Shown here piece after piece: positions 18,259 to 26,482 of a DNA stretch of 54,094 nt (its first letter is position 1; every line of letters starts with the position of its first letter). The position numbers and the translations under genes were made by a program. The notes under the pieces were generated by a model. The model saw only the letters and a program-made list of their open reading frames with translations. It did not search any database and was not told where the DNA came from. Source of the stretch: Bacteroidaceae bacterium (GTDB lineage: Bacteria; Bacteroidota; Bacteroidia; Bacteroidales; Bacteroidaceae); NCBI GenBank assembly GCA_017619585.1, contig JAFZSA010000045.1:1-54094 (forward strand), written 5' to 3'.

Positions 18259-18320
18259 TTGTATTTAATGTTTTTTTCCTACTTTTGGACATCGTTGACA
18301 ATAAATCGAGAAACTAAATC
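18259..18320 (+). promoter_or_regulatory. Promoter and BlaI-like operator region of the GLUG-like gene
   Basis: A -7 TACTTTTG at 18280-18287 has a weak TTG partner at 18259-18261. Around it, ATTTAATGTTTT (18263-18274) and ATAAATCGAGAAACTAAATC (18301-18320) closely match the two halves of the blaI operator at 22156-22207 (ATTTAATGTTTT and ATAAATCGAAAACATTAAATC). The remainder of 18122-18364 is AT-rich leader with nothing else recognised. Confidence 0.5.
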
Positions 18321-18364
18321 AAGAAACAAAAAATATTATTAACTAACTTAAACTATAAAAACGT

Positions 18365-21300
18365 ATGAAAAAACATCTGTTTTCATTACTAGCAATGCTG
18401 ACAGCTTTCAGCACATCTGCATTTGCGCTTGACAAAGTAAATGGCGCTTATCAGATTGGTACGGTGGAAGACTATGTTGCTTTCGCCCAAATCGTTAATG
18501 GCGGCACAAGAGATGCCAACGCCATTCTGACAGCTGACATTGACTTAGGTTCCACCACTACCCAGATTGGTGTTGGAGGAGATTACCAAGGCCTCTTCGA
18601 TGGTGCCGGCCACACCATTACCATCAACCTTCCAGACCGTACTGACGGTGAAGGCCCTGCTTTGTTCCGTGGTGTAGGCAATCGCGGTATTGTCCAGAAC
18701 CTGAAGGTTCAGGGTACTATTGCAACCGGAACATACAAGCATACAGCAGCTATTGCCAACTACACTGCCGGTATTATCCGCTGTTGTTTCGCAGACGTAA
18801 CCATCAACGCAAACTTTGCTGATAATGCAGACGCCAGCATTGGCGGTATTGCAGGTCAGTTGAACAGACCCGCAGTCATTGAGAACTGTCTTTCTAAGAT
18901 TAAGATCGTTGGTTCAACCACACACAAGTGCGGTGGTCTTGCAGCATGGGTTGACGCTCAGCGCATTAACATTGTAAACTGTCTGGTAATCAATGACAAG
19001 GAAAGCAACTTCAACTGGTCAGACGGCAAGAGTGCCGGTTTGGTACGTGATGGAGACGGCCTTCGTAAAGCTGTTGATTTATCAACATACAATGCAGACA
19101 GCTACAAGAACCGTCCCCAAGGTGCTAATGCCAACAACTATGTCACCAATGACTGGGGTGTTCTCAGTGTAGGTACTGCTGTTGTTACTCCTGAAGAGGT
19201 TGCAAGCGGTAAGGTATGCTATCAGCTGAACAGCGACCAGAGCCACATCGGCTGGGTTCAGAACATTGGCGACCCATATCCTGTTCCTGCTGTATTCGGC
19301 AAAGATAAGAAGCAAGTTTATGCTTCTGCACCTACCAACTGCCAGGGTAAGGCTGATGGTGAAGTTACCTTTGGTAACGTTCCTACTGATGTAATAGTCA
19401 CAAAACACACATACGACAAGTATGGTGTCTGCACCACTTGCGGTCAGTTCAACTGGAACTGTTTCGACTTCGAGGACCCCACCAGATTCGACCCTGCAAC
19501 TAAGTCTGTTCTTCTGGGCAATGCTGACGACCTCTATTTGGCAGAAGGATGGAACCGTTTGCAGAATGGCTTCAAACTGAACATGAAGATGGTAAACGAT
19601 ATTACCTGTACTCCTCCCACCGGTCAGCTTATCTTCAATGCTGGCGACTGGATGGATAGCAACTTCGATGGCGACGGCCACACAATTACCATAAACTTTG
19701 TTGATATAAAGGAAAATTGCGCAGCCTTCCTACCCTATTTCGATGGTAACTTTGAGAACGTCATCATGCATGGTTCCATTAGCACAGCTAACCAGTATGC
19801 AGGTTCTATTGCAGGCCGTTTCTATGGCAATGGCCAGAAGATCCGCAACGTATTCTCTGACATTACCATCAACAGCACAAGATCAGGCGACAATACCACT
19901 GGTGGTTTCGTAGGTATTTCCAATGCCAACTGCGCTTTTGAAAACTGCATCTATGCAGGTGACATCATTGGTATAGAAGGTTCTACATGTTTTGGCGGTT
20001 TTGTCGGATGGGCAAATGGCGGCAATAACAGTATTACCAATTGTGCATTCCTTGGTACAATGACCAATGCAGGTGGCGACTCTCATGCCATCAGCCGTAA
20101 CAACGGCCAGATCAACAGCAAGGATGTATATAGTTCTTACTTTAACGGAACGGACATCAACAAATATACCTATATTACTGCCGATGATGTTAAGAGCGGT
20201 AAGCTTTGCTACCTATTGAACGGCAAGCAAGAAGGTCTTGAGCGCTTCTATCAATTGATTGATACTGACCTCATGCCTATGCCATTTGCAAAAGAAAATG
20301 CTCGCGTTTATGCTACAGCATATTGTAGTGAGGTTGGAAATGCAATTGGATTTGTCAACACACCTACCACTCCTGCTGTTGTCAGCCACCAGTTTGAAAA
20401 CGGTTTCTGCTCTGCCTGTGGAGAGTGGGACGAAACCTTCATGACTCCTGTTGACGGATGGTTCAATATCAGCAATGGTGCAGAGCTCGCATGGTGGAGT
20501 AACTACGAATCCAAGAAGGAAATCACCAATGCCAGATTAACTGACGACATTGATGTAGAGAAATACAGCAAGTACTATACTCCTGTTGGAACACAGGCAA
20601 AATTGTTCACAGGCAAATTCGATGGCCAGGGCCACACCATCAGCAACCTAACCGTCCGTGGCGGCGACTACACTGGTTTGTTTGGTGCTATCGGTAGTGG
20701 CGCTGAAATCAAGAACTTTATTCTGGACAACACCTGTGCCATCTATGGTAATGCCTTTGTTGGTGCGATTGGCGGAACCAACGGCTCTGGCAACGTTTAC
20801 ATATCTAACATTGGTAACGAAGGTACCGTTACAGGTGCTGCTCAGAACGCATCTGGTATCATCGGAGTTGACATGAGCGGTGCTATGGACATGTTCATCA
20901 CAAATTGTTATGTAACAGGTGCTGTCAAGGGTGATCGCGAGTCTGCTACTATTTGTTCTTGGTCAAGTAACAACTCTAAAGTTACCAACTGCTGGAGTAT
21001 TGCTCCAGTGAAGGGCATTTACGGCACAAACACCTTCACTCGCGGTAATACTGCCGTTATCAACTGCTACGAGATTGAAAGCGTAGGTCAGCAGAATGGT
21101 GTAAACAAGATTCCTGACGCAGATGTCAAGAGTGGTAAATTCTGCTACACATTCAACCAGAGCGTAGGAGAGAACATCCTGGGTCAGAATTTGGTAGAAG
21201 GTCAGCTTCATCCTACATTCGCAGACAACACGGGTTATACAGAAGTACTTTACGATGAAGAATTAGGCTATTACAATCCTCTGCCACTTCGAATCATAAC

Positions 21301-21865
21301 AGGCGAATACGAGAACACCGAGAATGCTGGTGTGAAAGCAACCTACACATTTGTAACGAAAGTATCCAACTTCACAGATAATGCAATTGCATTGATTATG
21401 GAAGCCGAAGACTACGAGCAGAATGGCATCTACAAAGCTAAGCACCTCTTTGGAGCAGTAGCTAAGAATGGAAATTTCAACGTTACAGACGACGGCAAGC
21501 TGGAGGTTAACTTCGCATGCTACAGCGGTCATACCGCACAGCCTAACTTCGAAGGCGACCTTGAAAGAGCTAATGTAGGTGATGTCAAGGCTGACGCCAA
21601 GTATGTAGTTGTTGTCTATGGTGGTAGCATAGCATTCAACGGTGCTGTTTACAAAGACAATATCGTACAGAGCTACACTGGTGCTGAATTGTTGTCACTT
21701 GTTGTAGACGAGGCTATTGCCAATGTAGAAAACAACGATCCTACAGCTATCAATGGCATCAACGCTGATAAGAACGCAGAGATTTACAGCATCAGCGGTA
21801 CTCGCGTCAACAAGGCTCAGAAGGGTGTTTACATCATCAATGGTCAAAAGACCGTTATCAAGTAA
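18365..21865 (+). CDS. GLUG-like repeat surface protein with sorting tail
   Basis: A 1166-residue secreted protein with a signal peptide (LLAMLTAFSTSAFA). It has three similar modules, each of the pattern DIDLG / FDGxGHTI / GLF or GGFVG / xNC, starting near residues 25, 375 and 690; this is the GLUG-type beta-helix signature. The modules are separated by short Cys pairs in an H-x-[YF]...G-x-C-x2-CG motif (KHTYDKYGVCTTCG; SHQFENGFCSACG). The C-terminus, YSISGTRVNKAQKGVYIINGQKTVIK in type, is a type IX-like sorting tail. It is probably a surface adhesin or glycan-associated protein; function is not known. The upstream region shares operator-like sequence with blaI. Confidence 0.75.
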   Translation: MKKHLFSLLAMLTAFSTSAFALDKVNGAYQIGTVEDYVAFAQIVNGGTRDANAILTADIDLGSTTTQIGVGGDYQGLFDGAGHTITINLPDRTDGEGPALFRGVGNRGIVQNLKVQGTIATGTYKHTAAIANYTAGIIRCCFADVTINANFADNADASIGGIAGQLNRPAVIENCLSKIKIVGSTTHKCGGLAAWVDAQRINIVNCLVINDKESNFNWSDGKSAGLVRDGDGLRKAVDLSTYNADSYKNRPQGANANNYVTNDWGVLSVGTAVVTPEEVASGKVCYQLNSDQSHIGWVQNIGDPYPVPAVFGKDKKQVYASAPTNCQGKADGEVTFGNVPTDVIVTKHTYDKYGVCTTCGQFNWNCFDFEDPTRFDPATKSVLLGNADDLYLAEGWNRLQNGFKLNMKMVNDITCTPPTGQLIFNAGDWMDSNFDGDGHTITINFVDIKENCAAFLPYFDGNFENVIMHGSISTANQYAGSIAGRFYGNGQKIRNVFSDITINSTRSGDNTTGGFVGISNANCAFENCIYAGDIIGIEGSTCFGGFVGWANGGNNSITNCAFLGTMTNAGGDSHAISRNNGQINSKDVYSSYFNGTDINKYTYITADDVKSGKLCYLLNGKQEGLERFYQLIDTDLMPMPFAKENARVYATAYCSEVGNAIGFVNTPTTPAVVSHQFENGFCSACGEWDETFMTPVDGWFNISNGAELAWWSNYESKKEITNARLTDDIDVEKYSKYYTPVGTQAKLFTGKFDGQGHTISNLTVRGGDYTGLFGAIGSGAEIKNFILDNTCAIYGNAFVGAIGGTNGSGNVYISNIGNEGTVTGAAQNASGIIGVDMSGAMDMFITNCYVTGAVKGDRESATICSWSSNNSKVTNCWSIAPVKGIYGTNTFTRGNTAVINCYEIESVGQQNGVNKIPDADVKSGKFCYTFNQSVGENILGQNLVEGQLHPTFADNTGYTEVLYDEELGYYNPLPLRIITGEYENTENAGVKATYTFVTKVSNFTDNAIALIMEAEDYEQNGIYKAKHLFGAVAKNGNFNVTDDGKLEVNFACYSGHTAQPNFEGDLERANVGDVKADAKYVVVVYGGSIAFNGAVYKDNIVQSYTGAELLSLVVDEAIANVENNDPTAINGINADKNAEIYSISGTRVNKAQKGVYIINGQKTVIK

Positions 21866-21890
21866 TCACAATTACTGAAACACTAATATT

Positions 21891-21926
21891 GGAATCCCTT
21901 CCTGCTTGAATGCAAGGAGGGATTCC
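21891..21926 (+). terminator. Rho-independent terminator of the GLUG-like gene
   Basis: Stem GGAATCCCT-t-CCT / AGG-AGGGATTCC around a short loop, followed by TCTTTATAT. It is 25 bp past the stop. Confidence 0.75.
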
Positions 21927-21952
21927 TCTTTATATATATAATAAGGTATAAA

Positions 21953-22074
21953 GGACCCTCTCTAACTCCCCCTCTATGGGGAGAACACAATTAAGGATTC
22001 CATATCTTATCAGAATATTACAATTTATAAATTAAAAGCCCTCCCCATAGAGGGGGAGCGGGGGGAGGGTCTCT
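21953..22074. mobile_element. Cargo-less pair of inverted GC-rich palindromes
   Basis: A plus-orientation copy (21953-21984, AGGACCCTCTCTAAC then CTCCCCCTCTATGGGGAG) and a minus-orientation copy (22037-22074, ending GGGAGGGTCTCT) face each other across about 50 bp of AT-rich DNA. The outer ends match each other (GACCCTC/GAGGGTC), as at the DUF559 unit, but there is no gene inside. The rest of 21866-22209 holds the terminator and the blaI promoter. Confidence 0.7.
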
Positions 22075-22148
22075 AACCGCTAAAAGGACCAATATCTAAC
22101 AATAAATGTTAAAACTAACAGGAAAGATGCATTTTTCTTACTTTTTTC

Positions 22149-22207
22149 TTGGAGTGATTTAATGTTTTAAATTACATTTGCAACAGATAAATCGAAAACA
22201 TTAAATC
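22149..22207 (+). promoter_or_regulatory. blaI promoter with perfect 13-bp inverted-repeat operator
   Basis: GATTTAATGTTTT (22156-22168) and AAAACATTAAATC (22195-22207) are exact reverse complements. They bracket TACATTTG (-7, 22173-22180), with a weak TTGG partner at 22149-22152. The right arm ends two bases before the blaI start. This placement suits autorepression by a dimeric winged-helix repressor. Confidence 0.7.
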
Positions 22208-22209
22208 AA

Positions 22210-22599
22210 ATGATAAAGAATAAGAAGGAAATAAACACGCTGACCAAGGCCGAGATGGAAATCATGAATATCCTCTGGGACGAGGCAAAGCCTATGAGTA
22301 CACATGCTATTATAGAAAAGTATCCAGAACCCAAGCCTGCCTACTCTACCATTGCCACCTTCATGAAGATTCTAACCAAGAAGGAGTTTGTCTCTTTCCG
22401 CAAGGGAGAAGAGGGCGACAAGACCTTCTACTTCTACCCTCTCATCACTCGCGTGGAATATACTCGCAAGTTCATGAGTCAGGTTAAGAGCACCTTCTTC
22501 GGAGGCTCAGTAAAATCTCTCATCTCTTTCTTTGCAAAAGAAGAGAAACTCTCAGACAATGATCTGCAAGACATCCTTTCATTGATTAAGAATTCCTAA
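22210..22599 (+). CDS. BlaI/MecI/CopY-family transcriptional repressor
   Basis: A 129-residue protein with an N-terminal winged helix (LTKAEMEIMNILWDEAKPMSTHAII, YSTIATFMKILTKKEFV) and a C-terminal dimerisation part (FGGSVKSLISFFAKEEKLSDNDLQDI), typical in both length and layout. It precedes an M56-type membrane protease and is probably inactivated by cleavage downstream of that sensor. The inverted repeat over its own promoter suggests autoregulation. Bacteroidales genomes contain many such pairs that do not control beta-lactamase, and none is seen here. Confidence 0.92.
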   Translation: MIKNKKEINTLTKAEMEIMNILWDEAKPMSTHAIIEKYPEPKPAYSTIATFMKILTKKEFVSFRKGEEGDKTFYFYPLITRVEYTRKFMSQVKSTFFGGSVKSLISFFAKEEKLSDNDLQDILSLIKNS

Positions 22600-22602
22600 T
22601 TT

Positions 22603-22630
22603 TGAATTGTGAATTATGAATTTTGAATTT
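22603..22630. repeat. 7-bp tandem repeats spanning the blaR-like start codon
   Basis: TGAATTG, TGAATTA, TGAATTT, TGAATTT. The ATG at 22616 lies within the array and residues MNFEF are encoded by it. Confidence 0.8.
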
Positions 22631-24100
22631 ATCCTAAAGTCAGCTTTAACGCTATCATTACTATACACACTATTCTTCTTTTTCCTCAGAAAGGAGACAT
22701 TCCACAGATTCAACCGTGTGTGCTTGCTATTCACTTTGGTAGCATCCCTATTGTTGCCCTTTGTGCATATCACAACCTCACACCCTACAGCTGTGAACCA
22801 GGCAGTAGCAGCAAGTACCACCTATATCACCACGCTGCCTGCCATTGTAGTGACCGCAGAATCAAAGGCACCCCTGTTTACCTGGAGCAATGTACTTACT
22901 GGCATCTATTGGACAGGCCTTTGTATAATGCTACTCTACCTGATCTTACAGATTATACAGACATACCAGCTGATAAAGGGCGGTTTGCGTCATACTGACC
23001 AAAACGGCAATACTGTTATCCTGAAGGATGAGGTAAAATCGCCCTTCAGCATCTTCCACTATATAGTGATGAGTGTGGAGGATTACGAGAATCAACGCCA
23101 TAACATACTTACCCACGAGCAGGAACACATCCGCATGGGACACAGCTATGATCTGTTGCTTCTGCAGGTAGTGAAAATCCTTCAGTGGTTCAACCCCTTT
23201 GTGTGGCTTATGGAAAATGACCTGAAAGCAATACACGAATATCAGGCCGATGAGGCCGTCATTAATCAAGGCATCGATGCAAAACAATATCAACAACTTC
23301 TCGTCGTGAAGGCCGTCGGCAATCGTCTGCAGCCATTTGCCAATAACCTCAGACGGGGCTCACTAAAAAAACGTATTATTATGATGTACCAAAAGAAATC
23401 AAACCGTTGGCTAATGCTGAAAGCCGTAGCCATCCTTCCTGTAACTTGTTTTGCAATCTACGCGTTTGCAACACCAGAGAGTAAGGTCGTAGAGAAACTG
23501 AGAACCCAAGTAGCTGCCGTTGAGCAGAGCATCAAGAACGTTGAAGCTCCTGTTGTAGAAGAGACTGTAGAGGAACCCGTTGTCGTAGAAGAGCAGACAA
23601 CAGAACCAGAAATGGAGATTGTTGCCGATGAGACTCCAGAACCCGTTGCCGCACCAAATGACAGTATTATTGACAGGCCAGAGAAAAACGCAAAATTCAA
23701 AGGTGGTGATGAAGCCATGTATAGACACATATCCGAAACCGTGAAGTATCCTGAGATTGCGAAGGAATGCGAGGTACAGGGAAGAATACGGGTTTCATTT
23801 GTAGTAGAGAAAGACGGAACAGTTTCTGATGTCAAAATTGCCAGCAACAAAACTAGCGCAAAAGAGGAAGTACGTGATGCAGAGGGCGAGGACCCCAATG
23901 TTATCGTAGTAGCCCGCGCTCAGAAAGAAGGTGATACACAGTATCTGACACGTGCCGAATACAACACTGCCTGCAAGGCGCTGGAGGAAGAAGCCAAACG
24001 AGTGGTACTTACAACCTCCGGCAAATGGGAGCCTGGAGAAAACAATGGTCAGAAGGTTCGCTGTCGTTTTCAGATGCCCCTTGTATTCCGTTTGAATTAA
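22616..24100 (+). CDS. M56-family (BlaR1-like) membrane metallopeptidase with TonB C-terminus
   Basis: A 494-residue protein. N-terminal membrane helices (about 10-30, 36-55, 95-120) surround a cytoplasmic zinc-protease domain with HEQEHIRMGH and the downstream EYQADEAV (third ligand). A further helix lies near 270-285. An acidic Glu/Val/Pro-rich linker (about 300-350) follows, and a TonB-type domain ends it (FKGGDEAMYRHISETVKYPEIAKE, GRIRVSFVVEKDGTVSDVKI). BlaR1-like proteases sense an envelope signal and release BlaI; the penicillin-binding sensor domain of BlaR1 is absent and the TonB domain takes its place. It is 16 bp after blaI, same operon. Confidence 0.9.
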   Translation: MNFEFILKSALTLSLLYTLFFFFLRKETFHRFNRVCLLFTLVASLLLPFVHITTSHPTAVNQAVAASTTYITTLPAIVVTAESKAPLFTWSNVLTGIYWTGLCIMLLYLILQIIQTYQLIKGGLRHTDQNGNTVILKDEVKSPFSIFHYIVMSVEDYENQRHNILTHEQEHIRMGHSYDLLLLQVVKILQWFNPFVWLMENDLKAIHEYQADEAVINQGIDAKQYQQLLVVKAVGNRLQPFANNLRRGSLKKRIIMMYQKKSNRWLMLKAVAILPVTCFAIYAFATPESKVVEKLRTQVAAVEQSIKNVEAPVVEETVEEPVVVEEQTTEPEMEIVADETPEPVAAPNDSIIDRPEKNAKFKGGDEAMYRHISETVKYPEIAKECEVQGRIRVSFVVEKDGTVSDVKIASNKTSAKEEVRDAEGEDPNVIVVARAQKEGDTQYLTRAEYNTACKALEEEAKRVVLTTSGKWEPGENNGQKVRCRFQMPLVFRLN

Positions 24101-24156
24101 GTCTCTTTATAAATAAATAAGGTATAAGAGGACAAAATGTCCTATGACTTAAAGTA

Positions 24157-24198
24157 TACCCCAAAAGTCAAAGGAAAAGCTTTTGGGGTATTCTTTTT
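24157..24198 (+). terminator. Rho-independent terminator of the blaI-blaR-like operon
   Basis: Perfect 11-bp arms TACCCCAAAAG / CTTTTGGGGTA with a 12-nt loop, then TTCTTTTT. Confidence 0.9.
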
Positions 24199-24218
24199 AA
24201 CCCTCAAAAAACAGCAAA

Positions 24219-25280
24219 ATGAAAAAATACGCACTAATTATATACATACTATTACTATGTGTCTTTAGCGGATGCAGCACCTATAGAAACAAATCCGCAA
24301 AGGTTAACAGCATCCTCTGGGAGATCTCAAAGAAAGATATCGAGAAGAAATCCTACCTGTTAGGAACCTGCCATGTTGTTGACTACCATTATCTGGATTC
24401 CTTTCCTGAATTCAAGACAATGATGAAGAATGTTGATGCCATAGCAACAGAGCACGATGGGCGCGAACTTATGAATGAGTATTTACGACCATTCTTTGAA
24501 GCTAAAAACAACAAAATACCCTCGTATGCCTTCATGCCAAATGGAGGACAAGACTACAAGAGTATTTATGCTAGCGAGGAAGAGTATCATCTTGTGGACA
24601 GCTTCTTCAATCAACTCATAAAAGAACCTAACGCGCCTCATTTTAAACTGGAGGAAATAAGGCCGCTTCATACAATGGCAATTATAAATGCATATTACAG
24701 GTTTATGGGTTCGTTAGAGAGAACGTATGGCGACAACAAACTTCCAGTCAACTATATACAGATGGATGCAGGTATTGAAGAGCAGGGGCGAAAACAGAAG
24801 AAGCGCCATTTCTACCTGGAAACTTTGAAGGATAGGACAGATGAAAATGAGAATGCGTTGTATATTGACACTTGCGATCTGACCAGACAAAGCCACATGC
24901 TATACCTGACCTGTAAAGGTTACGTAGAGCACAAACAGAAGAAGCCTGAAACGGACACCACAACCCAAGCATACGGTAGTATTACAGCAGAACTTTACAC
25001 GAAGGGACAGTTGGAAAAACTATGCAAGAAGCGCATACAATCAAAAAACGTACCATCAAGAACAGCAGATGAATTCCAAAGAAAAGCAGCATACGGCCTT
25101 GTTGAAAAGAGGAACAAAAATTGGATACCGGTTATCAAATCCAACATCAAAGAGAGTTCCTGCCTCATTGCTTTTGGCTTCGGTCATCTTCCAGGCAAAG
25201 AAGGAGTGATAAACCTGCTCCGCAAGGAAGGCTATAAAGTTAAGCCCATAGACATATACGGAAAGAAAAAGCAGAAGTAG
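24219..25280 (+). CDS. TraB/GumN-family lipoprotein
   Basis: A 353-residue protein with a lipobox signal (LLLCVFSGCS). The TraB/GumN family signature is present at both ends: WEISKKDIEKKSYLLGTCHVVD, where GTCH is the first conserved motif, and CLIAFGFGHLPGKEGVINLLRKEGYKV at the C-terminus. The family is proposed to have a protease-like or erythromycin-esterase-like fold, but no activity is established, so I assign none. It stands alone, with a strong terminator before it; the hairpin at 25373-25406 may serve it as well as efp. Confidence 0.85.
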   Translation: MKKYALIIYILLLCVFSGCSTYRNKSAKVNSILWEISKKDIEKKSYLLGTCHVVDYHYLDSFPEFKTMMKNVDAIATEHDGRELMNEYLRPFFEAKNNKIPSYAFMPNGGQDYKSIYASEEEYHLVDSFFNQLIKEPNAPHFKLEEIRPLHTMAIINAYYRFMGSLERTYGDNKLPVNYIQMDAGIEEQGRKQKKRHFYLETLKDRTDENENALYIDTCDLTRQSHMLYLTCKGYVEHKQKKPETDTTTQAYGSITAELYTKGQLEKLCKKRIQSKNVPSRTADEFQRKAAYGLVEKRNKNWIPVIKSNIKESSCLIAFGFGHLPGKEGVINLLRKEGYKVKPIDIYGKKKQK

Positions 25281-25372
25281 GCGCAACAAAGTGTTTTAAG
25301 CCTAAAGACAAAACATTGTAATACGCCAGGAAAAACTTTTTTCAAGGCTTGAAAATAATTTTAAAGGCCGAA

Positions 25373-25406
25373 AAAAAAGGTTTTATCACACGATAAAACC
25401 TTTTTT
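25373..25406. terminator. Bidirectional terminator between TraB/GumN gene and efp
   Basis: Arms AAAAAAGGTTTTATC / GATAAAACCTTTTTT with a 4-nt loop give a T-run on either strand between two convergent genes. Confidence 0.85.
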
Positions 25407-25426
25407 ATATCAAGTATAATAGAACT

Positions 25427-25993
25427 TTATGCCTTTACACGACCCAGGTATGAACCGTCACGGCTGTCAACCTCAACGATCTCGCCTTCCTCGATGAACA
25501 AGGGAACACGGATCTCAGCACCAGTCTCAACACGAGCGGGCTTCAGAGTGTTGGTAGCAGTATCACCCTTCAGGCCGGGCTCTGTCCAAGTAATCTGCAG
25601 ATGAACCTTAACAGGAACGTCAGCATAAAGAACGGTCTCTGTGCTTGAGTCAACAACAACCTCCACGTTCTCGCTCTCCTTCAGGAAGTTAACACCGTTA
25701 ACCAAAGAGGGAGCAATGTTAATCTGCTCGAAGGTCTCGTTGTTCATGAATACCAAGTCCTCACCGTCCTTGTAAAGATACTGATAGGGACGACGCTCTA
25801 CGCGAACATCCTCCAGCTTCTCACCGATATTGAAACGCTTCTCGATAACACCACCGTTAACAACATCCTTCAGAGTTACGTTCATAATGGTGTTACCCTT
25901 ACCGGGCTTACGGTGCAGGAAGTCGATACAGAAGTACAGCTTGCCATCCATGCGGATACACACGCCTTTCTTAATGTCTTGTGAATTAATCAT
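25427..25993 (-). CDS. efp: Elongation factor P
   Basis: A 188-residue protein of standard length with three beta domains. The N-terminal loop HRKPGKGNT carries the Lys that contacts the P-site tRNA, and the C-terminus EEGEIVEVDSRDGSYLGRVKA matches the family finish (usually ..DGxYxxR). EF-P relieves ribosome stalling at polyproline runs. It is monocistronic, with a promoter at 26036-26043 and a bidirectional terminator after it. Confidence 0.97.
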   Translation of the reverse strand: MINSQDIKKGVCIRMDGKLYFCIDFLHRKPGKGNTIMNVTLKDVVNGGVIEKRFNIGEKLEDVRVERRPYQYLYKDGEDLVFMNNETFEQINIAPSLVNGVNFLKESENVEVVVDSSTETVLYADVPVKVHLQITWTEPGLKGDTATNTLKPARVETGAEIRVPLFIEEGEIVEVDSRDGSYLGRVKA

Positions 25994-26035
25994 AAAATTA
26001 CCTTTATTTTGTACTGTTTTATACTATTTCGGCTG

Positions 26036-26043
26036 CAAAAGTA
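26036..26043 (-). promoter_or_regulatory. -7 element for efp
   Basis: TACTTTTG on the minus strand, 43 bp upstream of the efp start. Confidence 0.6.
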
Positions 26044-26094
26044 CGAAAAAAAGATAAAAGAGAAAAGTGAAAAGAGAAAAATTAAACGTTATCT

Positions 26095-26126
26095 CTTGCG
26101 TAATCAGAAAAAAAGTCATAATTTTG
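26095..26126 (+). promoter_or_regulatory. rpmH promoter
   Basis: CTTG (26095-26098), 20 bp, TAATTTTG (26119-26126), about 46 bp before the rpmH start. Confidence 0.6.
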
Positions 26127-26172
26127 CACCCCGAATCGATATAGACAAACAAATAAAAAGCAAAATAAAGAT

Positions 26173-26328
26173 ATGAAAAGAACATTTCAGCCCCACAACC
26201 GTCGCCGTAACAACAAGCACGGTTTCCGTCAGAGAATGACCACCGCTAATGGTCGTCGCGTTTTGGCAGCTCGTCGTGCTAAGGGTCGCAAGAAGCTGAC
26301 CGTTTCAGACGAGAAACATGGCAAGTAA
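26173..26328 (+). CDS. rpmH: 50S ribosomal protein L34
   Basis: A 51-residue, highly basic protein beginning [12 protein letters not shown] and containing [27 protein letters not shown], the unmistakable L34 sequence. It has its own promoter, and no dnaA or rnpA lies next to it, unlike the classical origin-linked arrangement. Confidence 0.98.
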   Translation: MKRTFQPHNRRRNNKHGFRQRMTTANGRRVLAARRAKGRKKLTVSDEKHGK

Positions 26329-26394
26329 AGTACAATTTTACTTAAAATAGGAAAGAAGTAGGGGCAACTTTACTTCTTTCTTGCGTTTTTTACG

Positions 26395-26402
26395 TACCTT
26401 TG
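26395..26402 (+). promoter_or_regulatory. -7 element for the PASTA-rluD-ddl operon
   Basis: TACCTTTG, 80 bp upstream of the PASTA protein start and directly before a stretch of degenerate heptamers. Confidence 0.6.
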
Positions 26403-26445
26403 TTTCCGTTAGGAGACCCTAGACGTTAGACATTAGGCGCTAGCC

Positions 26446-26480
26446 AATGTTCAATGTTCAATGTTCAATGTTCAATGAAA
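26446..26480. repeat. 7-bp tandem repeats (AATGTTC)n
   Basis: Four perfect AATGTTC units followed by AATGAAA. The repeat contains ATG codons in successive frames just before the PASTA gene and could add a spurious N-terminal MFNVQCSMFNEK. Confidence 0.9.
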
Positions 26481-26482
26481 AG

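Noticed and set aside
22210..24100. blaI/blaR1 as a beta-lactam resistance system
   Set aside because: No beta-lactamase or PBP gene is nearby and the sensor domain of BlaR1 is missing, so resistance should not be inferred.
26447..26482. Upstream start for the PASTA protein (MFNVQCSMFNEK)
   Set aside because: These residues are only translated AATGTTC repeats; the membrane-helix protein begins naturally at 26483.
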